From assembly GCA_003993805.1 (NCBI GenBank), contig RSEF01000004.1, positions 22,273,713 through 22,337,712 of the forward strand: a DNA stretch of 64,000 nt, given 5' to 3'. Below, piece after piece: positions 25,777 through 40,100 of this stretch. The translations under genes and the position numbers were made by a program. Positions within the stretch are counted from its first letter, which is position 1, and each line of letters begins with the position of its first letter. Origin of the DNA: Himantopus leucocephalus. Its lineage: Eukaryota > Chordata > Aves > Charadriiformes > Recurvirostridae. The notes beneath the pieces are model-generated. The model was given only the letters and a program-made list of their open reading frames with translations, did no database searches and was not told the origin of the DNA.

Positions 25777-28700
25777 TGTTGCAATAAGTGGTATCCTTTC
25801 AGAGCTCAGTGGTTGTCACCGAGCTGAACAACAACATGACTCAGAACCAGGCTGTAAGGTTGCGGAGAGATTCCAGAACTTCTTTTATCAAGAAAGCATA
25901 TGTTTACTGCTTGTTCAGGGGAAAGGCTGCGCAGCACAAACAGTCGAGGATGTGGTTTCAAGTTGAGCAGTCCCAACACCATCCAGCAGAGATAAGATGC
26001 TCTCTGCCATGCATGTTATCAAATCACTTGCAAAGGCTTACATACTCTGTAAATAAGGGTAAAAGGACCTTGATACCTGATGAGAGATTAACAGAATATT
26101 TTCTCTTTTTCCTTTTTATAAGTTAACCTAGTCTGATGTGGGAGATTACTAGCATATCTTGAAGTCAGTAAACACACTTGAGTAGCTAATGTGCTGCTCT
26201 GAAACACATAGTAAAGACAAAATTGTCTTTACTGAAATTGTTCCAGTATAGGTGAATCAAAATTTGGATCTAAAATTCCATATTCTTCTTTTTGAGAGGA
26301 GAGGAAGAGTGGAATCTCCTGTCTTACCCAGAGAACTGCTAAATGCTTTGCATTTGCTTTGCCTCAGGGACCTCTTGAGATCAGCCCAGATCTTGGAGGT
26401 TAACAGAAAGCCTCAGACATCCACCACAACGAGCATACTGAGCTACTGAGATGGATACCATGGCTTCCTGCATAAACACTGTTTTCTTCACATCCAAGAA
26501 CACTAAAATCTTAGTGACTAAACCGTGGAGTAGGGTACATTTTAACAACACTAGCATGAATGCAGACCCCACTGCAATGAACTCCAGTGTTTCCTCATCA
26601 AATTCTGAACACAGCTGTGTAGATGACCGACTTCCCCAGAACACCCAGAATAGCCTGCTGGGGGCTGAATCACCTCAGGCTGAGCAAGAAATTGAATGCA
26701 AATCTCTCATAGTCTAGGTATGTGCTCTGACCACTGGCTGTTGCGTAAAGCTCTCTCCTCAGAACCTCTCCTTCTGGATGTATTTTCAAACAGAGGAAGG
26801 CAGAAAACAGCCTGTTGTCAGACTTCACCACTACCCACTGGTCTCCAAACAGCTCACCCAAAATTTGTGGAGCAAATGGCAGCCTTTCCCTTAGTCCCAG
26901 CAATATTAATGTAGCCAAGTTAAGTTTTAGCTTGTTCGGTAGGTGTTGTAAGCTCTGCAGCTCATTACTGCTTCAAACCAAGGNAGCTAATGACAGCACT
27001 CCCGTTAGCCGCTCAAGGACATACTAAGTGTGTAAGTTCTGTATTTAGGGTCTCCGTGGAATAGTACTCAACTGGAACAACCAACAAAACATGACACAAG
27101 TGTGAGCCATAAGAGATGTGCCTCGCTACTGTCAAACAGGAGACTGTTGTACTGCAATTACTAAACAGGAATCATGAGAACTTTTGAAGAACTGGAAGCC
27201 CAGTTTTTGCAAAATTGCCACTCTTCTTTTTTAATATATGGAGAAAACACATTCCACTCACAAACTCTTAGAATTACCTCCAGAAAATGTACTCCTGTCA
27301 TTTACATTTCTTAGGATAAGCTTGAGTCAAGAACGTAACCATTTAAGGAAAAGATGAGCAGGGCTCGCTCCTCCTAAAATCAGTGGGTTACTTAGTCTGA
27401 CCAGGTACATCAGAAATGATAACACAGACTTGTTAAAGACAGACACGCTAACAGAGGACAGTTTTTAAGTTAATCTGACATGGAGAAGGTAAGTCGTTAA
27501 TTTCTTGTTTCTGCTCTACACAGGTAAAGACATTATACCTTTATATCTATCTGTGTCTATATCTATATATCCCTGTCTACCTATATTTAGGTTCAGCTTT
27601 AATTTTTCTTCTTGATTCAAAAATATTTCACTGGGCTACCAGTTACAGCAAAAGGAAAATTACCAGAACGTCTCAAACATCCTAGGCAGCCACATGTGTT
27701 AGTTCATCATAACACCATATAGATATTTATGTTCCAGGCTCTACAACAGTCACATTATGGTTTTAAGTGTGTATGTCCTACAGACAAAGATATCTGAGGT
27801 TGTTAGTCATTACATTCATGTTACCTGAACATCTTGCTTTTTACTAAAGTTTCCATGCACAAGCAATATTAACATCTGTTTCAAGGATCTCTGCTGGAAT
27901 CGTAGCTTCACACAGCCAAATTGCCTGTGCTTCCACCGAGGAAACGGCTATTTATTTTATGCAGCCATCTGGGCTCTAAATAGTATGTTTTGTCATTTGT
28001 GGTCTTGTTTTGCAGGGTTTCTCGTATGAAATTTGATTCCTTCACAATTTATTTCTTCTGTAAGTGACATTTTTTTAGTAATCAAACTTGTGAATGAATG
28101 TTTCATAAGAGACTTACAACATCAGTGTCAATTCATAAATATTTTGAATCTACAGCCAAACCCTAATTGCAACAGCTTTGATGGTATACTTTTTTTTTTT
28201 CTTTTCTGTGGAGTCATACGTAAAAATAGTCTTTATGAAACCCTCTCCCAGTTAGATGAATGACATATGTTGTTGCAGAATTTAATACTTCAGGATGATA
28301 CTGGTCAAGTTGTTCGCATGGTTTGAACACAGACCCGTGCAGTCCCAGAGCCCAGGCCCCATCCTCTTAAACAAAGGGACCGATGCTAATGACTAACAGC
28401 AACAATAGATATTCACAAACCTTTACCTACAGTCTACTATTTTTGCTTGGATTATGATAGAAATGCAAATACTTCTTTCCCTCCTCGTATCATACCTTCT
28501 CTGATTTCCCCTTAATTGATTTTAGTCTCAGAGTTACATGTCACAATCCAGAAAGTATCAGGTATCTTGGAAGGCCACTTACAGAAATGGTAAGCAATCC
28601 TGATTCACAGATGAGAACAGCTGACTTTCCCAATCCCTGTTTGCTGTAGTCACACCCTGGTTTGTGTTACACCATAAGGCTCACTAACTGACACAAGGGA

Positions 28701-28950
28701 ACCAAGAGGAGGACTCCAAGCACCCTCAGATCTGCTGGTTGTTCTCTAGATACACAACCAACATTCCCCTTTTACCCATGAGAAAGAGAGCTCTCTGTAA
28801 CATAGACCTAACACTCCACCTTTCCACACAAGTGAGCCTAGAGATCTCCTCTCCCAGAGATCTGCCCCACATGGGAGCCAACACCACAACAGTCCATCCT
28901 CTGCCTTTCCTGGTGCACCTCTTCCCTGGCCACATCCTCCAGCAAGGGGG

Positions 28951-28965
28951 TGTGTGTGTGTGCGT
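28951..28965. repeat. short GT microsatellite
   Basis: GGTGTGTGTGTGTGC, embedded in a locally GC-richer stretch (28720-29040). Confidence 0.8.
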
Positions 28966-30849
28966 CTCACTCTTCCCACCAAGAGTTAACTTTTCTCCCA
29001 GTGTTACTTGCTGCGCCAAGGAGGCCAGCCACACAAACTAGCTAGTACTAACCAAGCTGCCCTTTCCTCTTTGTACAATGGCGAAGGGGATAAAGCAAAG
29101 AACAAGCTACACCACAAACAAAGAATAAAGGGATATAGGGAAGCACATGGCTAAAGTAGGCAACATAAGCTCATTCAGTTTACTCCCCTCCTCCTCACAG
29201 TCTAATCACCAAGCAGAAGAAACAGCCTTATTCTCCCCCCTCTTCAACAACTCTGCTATATCCACTCCTACAGACCATAAACATAGGTTTCAAATTTCAG
29301 GGGCTACAGAAGAACATAATGCTATTGACTCCCTAGATCAATTTCTTTTGTTCCCCTTACCTTGACCATCACTTTGTATTACTTGTCTTCCTCACCAGCT
29401 CCTCACAATCCATCCTGTTTCTGCTCTCCTATCTTGTTCTTCACCTTCTTTTCACTCAGGTGCAGTGGCCTAATCATCAGGTTCATCATCTTCACCTGGA
29501 TCAGCCACTAAGCTGTGAACAGCTGCTGGCAAATGTCTTCCATGCAGTAATCTCAATCTCTTCCTCCAAGCTATTTCTTAAAACCTCTTCTTTCAGGAAT
29601 ACTTTTACATAATCAACATACCTTCAAAGACAAGTTACCAAGGATTAATACAGAAAACCCAAAGCCTGTTATATTCAAACAGAATGCAAAAAGGAAGAAT
29701 ATATTGAGCAACCTAAGACTATACGTAGTATCCAGAAATTCCACAAAATTCCAGAAAGCCTTCATTCAATACTGGCCTTTTCTGGAGCTGGCCTGTGGTT
29801 TCTTTTCCTCCAAAGCATCACTCTGTTTCAAACTGTACTCTTCCAATCTATCAAACCGTGACTGGCATAGAAGGAGGAGGCTATCACAATCCCAGAGAAA
29901 CATATTAATAGTAGGTTTGCCTACACTGCTGTCAACAGGTCCACAGCATTTGTAATGAGACAATCAAATCTGAAAGAAGACAAAACCCTTTTCAGCTGGT
30001 TGTCTGAATGAATCAAGAAATAATTACTCTTTTCTCTGAGGCTAAACTCAGACAGATTGGCAGAATTCTGCCCTTGCTCAGCAGAAGCAAATATGAGTAA
30101 AATGGGTCTGAGCGGCTTTGCCACTTCAGGAGCCTTGGCCGTAAAGGAAGCTCTACCTCTCTTCACTTTAGCCTGTGACATAAACCACTGGTCTCTTAAG
30201 TGCCTGAGTACTTTCCTTTAACTGGAGTCATTGACCTCAGGAAGGCAACAGCTAGGAGGAGGCTAATGTTCGGTGATCATCTGTGTAGATGATCTAGCTC
30301 ATACTAGAAGACAATTATCAGCTAGGTGCGGGTGTGAAAGGCACTGGTTGGAGGGGTGTATGATGCCTGCCAGCACACTACCTGGGTCAGGCAAGTGCCA
30401 TTCCCATTCACTGGGAAGCATGAGCAAATTCTCCTTAAAAATAAAGAGGCAGAGGAGCAAATGATGAGACTCTGCAGCTGATTGCCTACGTAACTTCAGG
30501 CCAGGACTAGAGAACACCTTCCCTACCCTGTAATGATGAGTAAAACCAAATCTTATTGCAGATTACAAGGGCTCACTAAAGCAGTCTGACCACATGATGT
30601 ACTAAGAATAATTATGATCTACCCATCTTATTCATAGTAGTCATTAAGTTGCTATATCTGTAACAGGATTAATAACAAGGTGAAGAGTGAAAGGTAAAGA
30701 GAAAGTCATATACCTGTCTCATTGGTCATTGTTTCCTATATGACTAGGATGTCTATTTGGGGAGAACAGAGTAATGGAGAGAGAATTAAAGCCTGGAAGA
30801 TTATACTTAAAGAAGGGGGAGTGAGGTCTATCCATGCACTACGCTAAAG

Positions 30850-31116
30850 CAGTGATCTCGTAAGTGGGGTGCGTGCATTCAAGGGTGTACACAAGACAAT
30901 CCGTTAGAAAGAAGAAAATATTTTTCATACATTAATAAAATGAAGAAGAACTAAACACAGTGTTTATTCCATCTTTATCTCATCCTTTTTTAATTTTTAT
31001 TTTTGAGTACGCTTTATAAGGTACATAATGTATTAGTACAGTGGTAGGGGTACATCTTCAAAAACATTTTACTGCTAGGGGCATGTCATCAAAAAGTTTG
31101 GAAACCCAAAGGACTG
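30850..31116. mobile_element. probable hAT (Charlie-like) non-autonomous DNA transposon
   Basis: The left end reads CAGTGATCTCGTAAGTGGGG, then TGCGTGCATTC. The right end, reverse-complemented, reads CCAGTCC, then TTTGGGTTTCCAAACTTTTT and GATGACATGCCCC. Both resemble the CAGTGGTTCCCAAACTNTGG-type inverted ends of hAT elements, with the usual CAATCCGTTAGAAAG interior. There is no transposase frame in the 270 bases. The ends are diverged and a target duplication was not verified. Confidence 0.5.
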
Positions 31117-34100
31117 GTCTTGCAGGTAGCACCAGATCAGCTCTAAAACTAGATGTAGTGCTGAAACAGCAAAACAGCTGGAGCAGGTAAGTGGTAAGAG
31201 CAGCTGTTCGACTCACAAAACTAGTGCTAGGACCTGAACATCCTGTCCCGAACACCAGCCCGCGCGGAGATCACAGTAAAGTGAACAATCCTCTGGATAG
31301 TAGAGATCCGCCCACAAAACAAGGAAAATTCAGTTACTTCTTACACCTCTTGCTGCTGTTCCAAATAATTGCGTAAATGAGAGATTCACACTGTAACAAC
31401 ACTAACCTGTCATGATGAGCTACAGAGGATGTTTTAAACTTACCATAGTATTTTATGCAGACTTCGCAAATTCTGATGTCATTCCGTATTGACAGTACGC
31501 TTCTTATTAACAGCATTAAGCAAATAGCAAAGCAATTGTTCTAAGAAAAAAAAGTTTGTTGAAGTATAAGAATATGAAAAATGCTACAGTAGATAACAAT
31601 AATTCCTTTGGGTTTATCCTTGCATTCTTAACACTATATGTTACTTAATTGATAGATCGTAACAGCTCATTTAGAGCTATTAGGTCTATTGCATAAATAT
31701 GTGGTCAAGAGCTCTCTAATGCACACCACTGTTGCTGTGGACCATAACAGCTGCTTTGGAGCTGTCAGCCTAGTTTGTCACCATCTATTTTAATCTGAAA
31801 AAAAACCTCAATTACTTTGTAGTTGCCAACGCGCAATTTAAGCTGATTGTTTGGTGCCATAGCTGAGAATTGTTTGAGCATAGGAGGTGAAATACTAAAG
31901 CAACTATGAAGAACAGGCATCACTATCATCAGACAAATCACAGGGGACTCAAATTCAAAGTTAATAACAGAGATGCTTGCCATGTGTTTACAGAGGACAA
32001 ACAATGAGAAAAGATAGTATGGGAGACATTATTTCTCTGTATAACTCTGTACTCAGCTACTTTAAAAACCTATAAGGAACCATTAAAGCTACGTTTATAG
32101 TTAAAAAGCAATATCTGCTTGCTACCCCCACTTCCCAGCTCAACTGTCTGCTGCCAGCCAGCTGAGCAGCTCCGCTGGGAAAGGGGGTGCAGCCCAGCTC
32201 TTCCATTGTAGCAACAAATTTGGATCTAACCAGCATATTGAGAGTTTCCAGCACAAGACATCAACGGAAAGAGTGATGCCACCTTTCCCTTTTCCTATCT
32301 TTTGGCTCTTTGGCACATTACATTCCCTCTCCTCTGCCCCGTAAGTCCGGGACAAGTGGTTGAGAAGGTCAGATATAGGCGCATAACTTTGCAGGTAAGA
32401 AATGTATGGAGTTCGGGAAGTAGATTCCAGCTGTTCTTAAGTGCAGGCAAAAGCTAATACAAACGCTCAGAAAACCCAGCTGTCTGTCTCTACCACTCTC
32501 TTTGCTCAGAACGTGATTCTCTATAATCATGTCATTCAAAGAGACTTTTGCTAAGTACCGAGGGAAAAGTGGCTTCCTTTGGTGAGGGGAGGAAAATGCC
32601 TGTTGCTGCAAGCTATCCATCATCTTAAAAAAGTCCAAGATATACTAAAGCTCCCTAAATTTTTACTCCCAACAGAGCCAGATAAGACCCGTGTTTTCTT
32701 GACAGGCACTCCTACCATGTCAAAATCTACTTCCCAGTACAATTCTGCAGACATCCACCTGCCTGCTAGGTTGGATAATAAATAAATGCCCATCATGTCT
32801 TTATTTGAGAAAGATTTTCTTCTTGCTGCTTTTTTTCTTTTTCCTTGCACATTTGGGGAAAGATACCCTTCCCCCCAGCCAGGAAACAGCCATTTGGAGG
32901 TAAGACCTTAAAATTGATGATTTTGAAAGTTTTCCCTATTGCCATGCTGTTCTGCTCCTGCATTCCTGTGGTGCCAACAGATGAAGTTGTAAGCCTGCTC
33001 GCCTCCCTGCATCTAATCCTGATACTACTCAGCAGCAGGGAAGGTGGGCAAATGTTCACTAGCAGTTGTTGGCAAAGAAACACAGCAGGATTTAAACTGG
33101 ATGACGCCACTGCATGTGTAAAACAACCATTTGAGCAAATGCTGCTATAGTAGCATCTTTAACCAGTAAAACAGAATTTGCTGTTAACCTTTTGCTTCCT
33201 AGCTAGCTGCACTGATGAGTTATGATTAATTGTAGTTATGCTTTTTTTAAAAGTAATCCAAGCTTATGGATAAAAAAATAAATAAGATAAACGGTTGTAG
33301 CAGTTGCTGTGACAGACTTCTATATGTGACCACACTAACAAAAATAAATTGAAAGAGCCAAATAGGAATAAGATCCTGTTGCATTCTGGTAAAACATTCC
33401 ACGTCATCTTTCACAAGGTCATTTTTCCCATGATCTTCCTTTGCAGCTTGCACAGCCTGGTCTTTAGTTGATGTGCCACAGCCCCACATGTTTCACGGTT
33501 TAACCACAGCCATTTTATAGCATTCTAGGACTGTTATGAATGAGGAGGACCATAACAGTAATTTGCCATGCTTATCAAAAGCTAGATCTCAGTCACCTAC
33601 TGTGTCATCAAAATAACTGGCCAACACCATCCCAATAACTGATTTTCCCCAGGCTCTCAGGTTTCCTTGCTTCTGATGGTTGTTCACAGAGACCACAAGA
33701 GCTCCCTTTCCTTCAAACCGAGCTCTGTCATGCTACAAAGTTATCAGATTGGTATCTGAGAAATACAACTTGAAATATCAGCTAACAATGCACTCAATGT
33801 TGGAATGGGAATGAATCTTTTCCTGCCCTTTCTTGAACACAATGGGAAAAGATGCATCACATATAGCCAACAGCAATTCTTATACGCTTAGCTACTGCAA
33901 TCCATAAGGCCATGTTTAATTGAAGAAATTGCTTTTCAGTAATGCTGCTACCTACCTGGTACGTTTATCCAAAGCCGGGCTTTCCTGTTAGGAAATGTAT
34001 GCAAGAGCATTTTATAGCAGTGTATTATGTGCCCACATCTCCTAGCTGTGCAATAAGTCCTAAGCACGGGATGTTATCTGTCCTTTTAGTTGGCTTAGTT

Positions 34101-37100
34101 CTTCCCTCCTACCTTTGGATCACGCATGTTAGAGCTGGATCAAGGACCTCGAATAAGAAAATGGTAAAAGCTTGGAGAGTCAGTAAAAACCTTAACAGGA
34201 GCCCGGACAAGAACGCAGCACTAAATGGCAGGCCAAGCAGATGCATCAGAAAATTCCTTTTCTAAAGGAAAAGTTGGTTTAATCATTTCACTTCATCCCA
34301 GCCGATGATCTACACTAGGTGGAGCATTAACAGCTCTAGCCTTACAGACTGAGAAATCGCATACTTGAAAATCAGGGAGATAGGATGCAGCAGGATTATA
34401 ACATCCGTAGCCACACTCCCTTTTAGAGGGCAGCTCTTGGCAGAATTGCCATCACCTTTCCCGCATTGCCTGAATGTCCGCTGTGACACTACTAAACCCA
34501 CAAAGCCACCAGGGTAGCAGTGGTGGCTGATACGACACAGAAACAGCTGTTGCAGAGTGAAGCTCTATTCCAGTTACCTGTACACAGAATAGAACATATA
34601 CACAGGCTCAAAGATTTATCCGCTTGGGAGGGAGATACATGTAGGATAGTGGATTCGGTGAGGAAGCAGTGCCTTTTGTGAAGGGACTTGGAAGCGGTAC
34701 AATGAAACTTAGAAGGCCGGAAGAGTACAGCTGTGGACAGATTTTCACTTTCATCAAGCAGAAACCATTTTTCATTTTTTTCCGGGGTTTTGTGAGAACA
34801 AAAAAGTTTTGGAGCACAAAGATCAGAAGCAAAACTGAGTTGGACAGAGCCAGTCGCTGCACTGCGACCTTGCAGGAGAACATGGAACACTTTTTCCAGG
34901 GAGACCTTTGCACTCCATTTTAGCTGCGCACCCGAGCCTAGGTGAGCAAAGGATCAGAAGAACCATAACATTTCAAAGTTGCATCCCTTACATGGAGAGA
35001 AGCTGGGAAAACATTCGTGGAGCGAAGAATTATATTCTTCTGCTATATCTGCAGTACCTGGCATTGCATGAATCTCAGCTGGATAAAACAGGCCTCAGAA
35101 CTGAACCTCAAGCCTTGAAAAATATGAGTTCCCCAACCACAGGGATTTTGCTTAAATACAAATTTGTATTTGGCCTTGGATTTTTGAGCTTTATGGTTCA
35201 AATCTGTTCTCTCACTGTAACTCTGAGAAGCTTGGGTTTCATTCCATTGTATTTATTTTTTAAGTTCAATCCTCACGACTTTGAAAGCTTTCTAAAGGTC
35301 AGATGGAGAGAAGTACCAGATATTGCCACAAGCGCCTGCAGTGTAATGCAGTCGTTTCATATTGCTTTAAAGCTTTCCAAAAATCATCTCAACTCTCTCT
35401 CTTCATCTTACAGAACGCAGTTAAAGGTGTGGGTTAGGTTTCAGAGGGAACAGAAAGTGAGACAAACCCTTTGCCATTAGGCATGGCGCGGGCTCCGGGT
35501 GGTGTGATGAAAGAGCTGTACGACTGTGGAAGCCCTCTCATAGCTCCCGTCTCTAGGGTAGCAGCATCCACTCTTGGACACAGCTATTGTGCATTGGGGA
35601 AGGTTGTTTAGCCTTGTATTTATTTAATCTTTGTGAAGATAAAGAGGGATGTTCCACTGAGAGCTCTTTTGTTTCACTCTGTATCAGTTCAATAGGAGAG
35701 AGAGCAGATCTAAAGCCACAAGCAATGGTTTGTATATCTTGTAAGTCTCCTAAAGCCTTGTCATCATATGCTGTATTATGTTGTCTTTTTTACTGAGTGA
35801 CCATTGCTCTATTGTACACTGTCTGCCTTTTTGTGACTTGATGAACCACATTGTAAAAGGTCGAAATCAATAAAGTTCTCCAGAAACCAAAACCGCTCAG
35901 GGAAAAATGTTTTCCTACAGCACCATCTGGTGGTCCCTGATTTTAGTACTGAAGGTGTCTCTGCCTCTCCCTGGGCCTGGAAGGTGGAGGAAGTTCTGCT
36001 CTGCGGACTCGGGAACCGCACCCAGCCCTGAGCAGCTTCTTTCGCTACCCACAAAGGCACTGCCAGGAGCCTTGTGAGGATGCTTGTGCCCTCTTCTAGC
36101 TGACCTGGGCCCTCATCGAGATCTTTGAAGGGACAGAAAGGACAAAAGAAAATTGAGTTTGGCTCAGCAACATGCAGCGTGGTGTTCAAGATACACAGCA
36201 GCAATTTAGGCACTGGGGAAAAGACATGTTCCAGGTAGAACTGGGATAACCCCATGCTGAAATTGTTCTGTAGTGTGCTAAGGTCCAGGAGTACAAAAGC
36301 AACCAAACAAAAAATTATTATCAAAGGGACCTGAATATTTACTAGCAGAAATAAGCAGCTCATCAAAATATCCACATTTATGTGACTGTGTCAGTACAGT
36401 TCACATCACACACAGGCTTGTGAATGTAGACCTGTGATTTGACCCTAAGGTGATAATCTTGACCTTCAACAATAATGAAGTAGCTATTATGACATTTTAG
36501 GCACAGATAGCAGTTATTTATGCAATACTCATGCTTGACAGCTGTTGATTCAATGAACTATCAAGCTACTATAGAAATTAAAATTTAAAATCAGAGCTTT
36601 TGTCTTCTCCAGCTGAAAAACAGAACTTCCAGCTTTTTAGAACATCTTTGCAACAAAGCTGCTACATGGGAAAGGGACAGGGCCCAAATTCATGCACTGT
36701 GCTCTTGACTTGGAATATAACCCTTGCTGTGCTTTTTTCATCTCACCTCCTCCTCTTAGAGTGCATATATTTTGCTTATGCTCATCTTGTTCTGGTGCTG
36801 CCAGATACGGTTAGTGCAAATGCGTTGATTGCTTATTGTTAAATACTGTTGTTTTATCCGTACATGTCCCTTTGTCAGAATGTTATGTGACATTGAAAGC
36901 AGTTGTGCTGTCAATGACATGGAAACAGAAGGAATATATTACCCTTCAAATCAAAATCATGAGGCACCATATGAAAGCCTAACTTTCTCCAGAGCACAGC
37001 TCTCTCTCTCCATAATCACCATCAGCCACGAGGATCTATGTGGTTTGTCACATGCACGTTTCAGCTGTGACAGTGCCCCTAAATTCATGTAGCAGGAAAT

Positions 37101-40100
37101 GGTTTTTATCTTTGTCAAAATGTCTATATATGTACTTCACCATTCATAAAAATAATATCAGGAAACAGCAAATACACACCAGATTTGGAAGGCAAACAGA
37201 GCCCTATTCAGTCTCCATCATTCTGCTGCTCCACATCAAAATCATAATACTTTTGCTTACAAAATTATAACCAAATCATCTGTAATACAACGCTACTGAC
37301 AATGGCTGCAATATCGAGCTTTAAAGCTCCTGCATATAGTTATGTCTGACCATCAGTAAGTACTCCAACAATTTAATGAGATTGCCCATATGCATATTCC
37401 ATCCTTATTACACTCGGATTTTAAGTGATGCCTTTTTTAGGACTGATGAAACTAAGAAAAAAAATTATTAAATGGGGAATCCTGAAAGTATGCAGAGTTT
37501 CTAAGAATCACTCATAATATTTATTCTCTCTCCAGTTTAGGAGCAAAGCTCCATTCCTGCCAGTTTTAGCTCTTGGAAGTCCTGCTACATGGACTTCACG
37601 GACCCAAAGAAAAATGACCACTGATTGCATTATGGGTGATACTGATTTCTACTGACATTCTTTTAGGTGCTTGCTCTTACTTTGCACTCAGCTGCTGAAA
37701 ACTGTTACGTGTTTCTTTATTTTATTTTTGTTACACTACAGGGAAGTAGAAAGCAATTGCATTTTGAAATCACCTACCTTGGGAGACAGGTCATCCAAAG
37801 ACCAAAGAAAGTTCTGTGGTGTAGCGATATACTGCAGAGAGAAACAATGCCACAGAAAACTGCCGGAGTTTCCTCAAGCCCTTTGTATTTTTGCCAAACA
37901 TACATTTAAAGCAATTGCCCCATAGCAGATTTCCCAAATCCTCTGCAGCTTGGTAAGAAATTAGCCATTCTCCTCCGTAAGAGTAGCACCACGGAGGGCA
38001 CTATGGTGCCATCCAATACCGAAAGGAGTAAGTTTGCCACTCGCTATGGGTTTAATGAATGAAAACACTCTCTTCTTAGTCCAGACAGTATTCTAAGACT
38101 GACCTCTAAACTGGAGACAGACACTTAACTGGTATCTTTACATCCCTCCACAGGGATGCTATATTCATAGGAGACTGGCTTTATTATTCAGGGGTTGCCA
38201 CGAGCAGTTTTGCCTTTCAGTGTCACTCGTTATTTTTGTACAGGAGATATGGAATGAGCAAGAAGAAATAGAAATTAAGACCTTCTAATGCAAAAATCAA
38301 TAGCATTATCAAGGGTAGACAACATTTTATTACATTGATACTAAAACAAAACATCTCATTTTCTAGGGCATGTTCAAGTAATCCTGGTGTCCTTCTGCTT
38401 GAGGTCTTCAAGATCAGCTGATGGTCCTCTACACCAAAGGGAAAAAAATACTGAACATCAGTATAACTAGGTTTAGGGACATCTTTACATTTTTGTCAAA
38501 TCAATACGCTCCCTGAAATATTTCCTTATTGTCTGATGACCTCACTGACACTTCTTTATTTCATTGTCACCTTTAGCAGGCTATAGTTTGGCATGCTCAT
38601 GTGGAGTACATAGCATTTCACTCTCAGATTATATTTATTTCCGTAGTCAAGTGCTTTTCAGCACTGAGGAAGAGTGCCAAGGCATGGAGCTATGTGAACA
38701 TGTCAGCTGTAGAACACCCTTATCCACACAGAAGCACAGATTTCTTAGTGCCTGTAAATGGATCCACATCTCCTGAAAGCAGCAGAACCTTACTTTGCTT
38801 TCCCACTTTCCCATGTAACATAGTTTGCACATGGGATAGGGAACACTGAAATGGCAGAGGACTTAAACATAGGGCTGTAATATTGTCCCTGGCTTTGCTC
38901 TGCTGTCATTTAGCATCCAAGGACAGCAACCAAGTTCTTGCAGATTCATTACTTCTCCCACAATAGAAATTGAAGGTGATCCCTGATAAACAGTGCCTTT
39001 TGACAAAGCCTACTGGACTGGGAAGCAACAGGCGTTTAGTACTGCATATGTTTAGTATTTTATACAGAACTGATATAAGATAAGAAACCTAAACAGAAAG
39101 AACAAAAGAATGCTCCAAGGTTAGTTTACCTTTTTTTTTTGTTCTTATGGTCCTTAGAGTCTTTCTTAAGTCACTCCAGTAAAGGGCCATAAATGTCTTC
39201 ACTACGTGCTTTTTTCTTCCGCACAATTTGCTGTATTTTCTTGTTTGCCCTTCGTAAAGGATTGAGACATTGACTGCAACATATTAAAACAACAGCTGAA
39301 ATTGGTTGACTTCCAAGGAAGGAATTTAGAGAAGATCACTTAGAATTTAGCCTTGAAATCCTAGCTCAAGTAAAAAAAAAAAACCTACAAAGCTACAGTT
39401 GATTTCAGGGGCCATCACAAGATTTCATCACTAGAACATAGACAGGTTAAGGGTAGGAAAAGCATTTCAATAAGCTTTTCCCATCTTTTACATTTTCTTC
39501 ATGAATTTCAACTCACTTTCTGATCCATATAATGCAGCCATGACCAGAAGTTTCCCTAGTAACTAGTCAAGCAAATTCTGTAGCCTGCTTCCCACAGCTG
39601 TATGAGGAATTCAGCAGAAGTAAATGAAGACTTTTCTAATTCTTACTTTATTTTTAAAATCTAGCCAGTATTATTCACATATACCACTAGTTAAGTGCAC
39701 CTGCATTTGCCTAACCTTTAGTGTCTTAATCTACCCATCATTGCACGTGGTTGTTCATGAAGACTAACAAAACTGAGAGAAATAAGATAGGATAGCACAG
39801 TTATGGACATAGCAAACACGTCAGAGACCACAGTTCGAGAAAAGAGATGATAGCACACAAGATAAACTGTCAATTACCAGGGAAGGGACAGATGTAGATT
39901 CTGCTTCCTGCATGAAAAATACCATTGGAAGGAGGCAAAAACACAGTTCGTCAATGGGGATGCAGAAGTAACAAAGCCTCACTGACTTGGGAAATTACTA
40001 GTGCTGATCAAGTGTGGCAAGAGGAGGAGTACTCAGCTCCCTCTATCAATTTTACAGGAATTCCATTCTCCTATGTGTTCTTAGTCTGGCCACGTTATGG

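Larger units (their letters stand above)
24345..30849. other. non-coding or unassigned DNA
   Basis: No supported gene. It contains the T-rich repeat at 25.7 kb, a single N at 26984 with no obvious duplication, and a GT microsatellite. Several 80-110 codon frames occur on both strands, but they overlap each other and lack recognisable domains. Confidence 0.7.
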
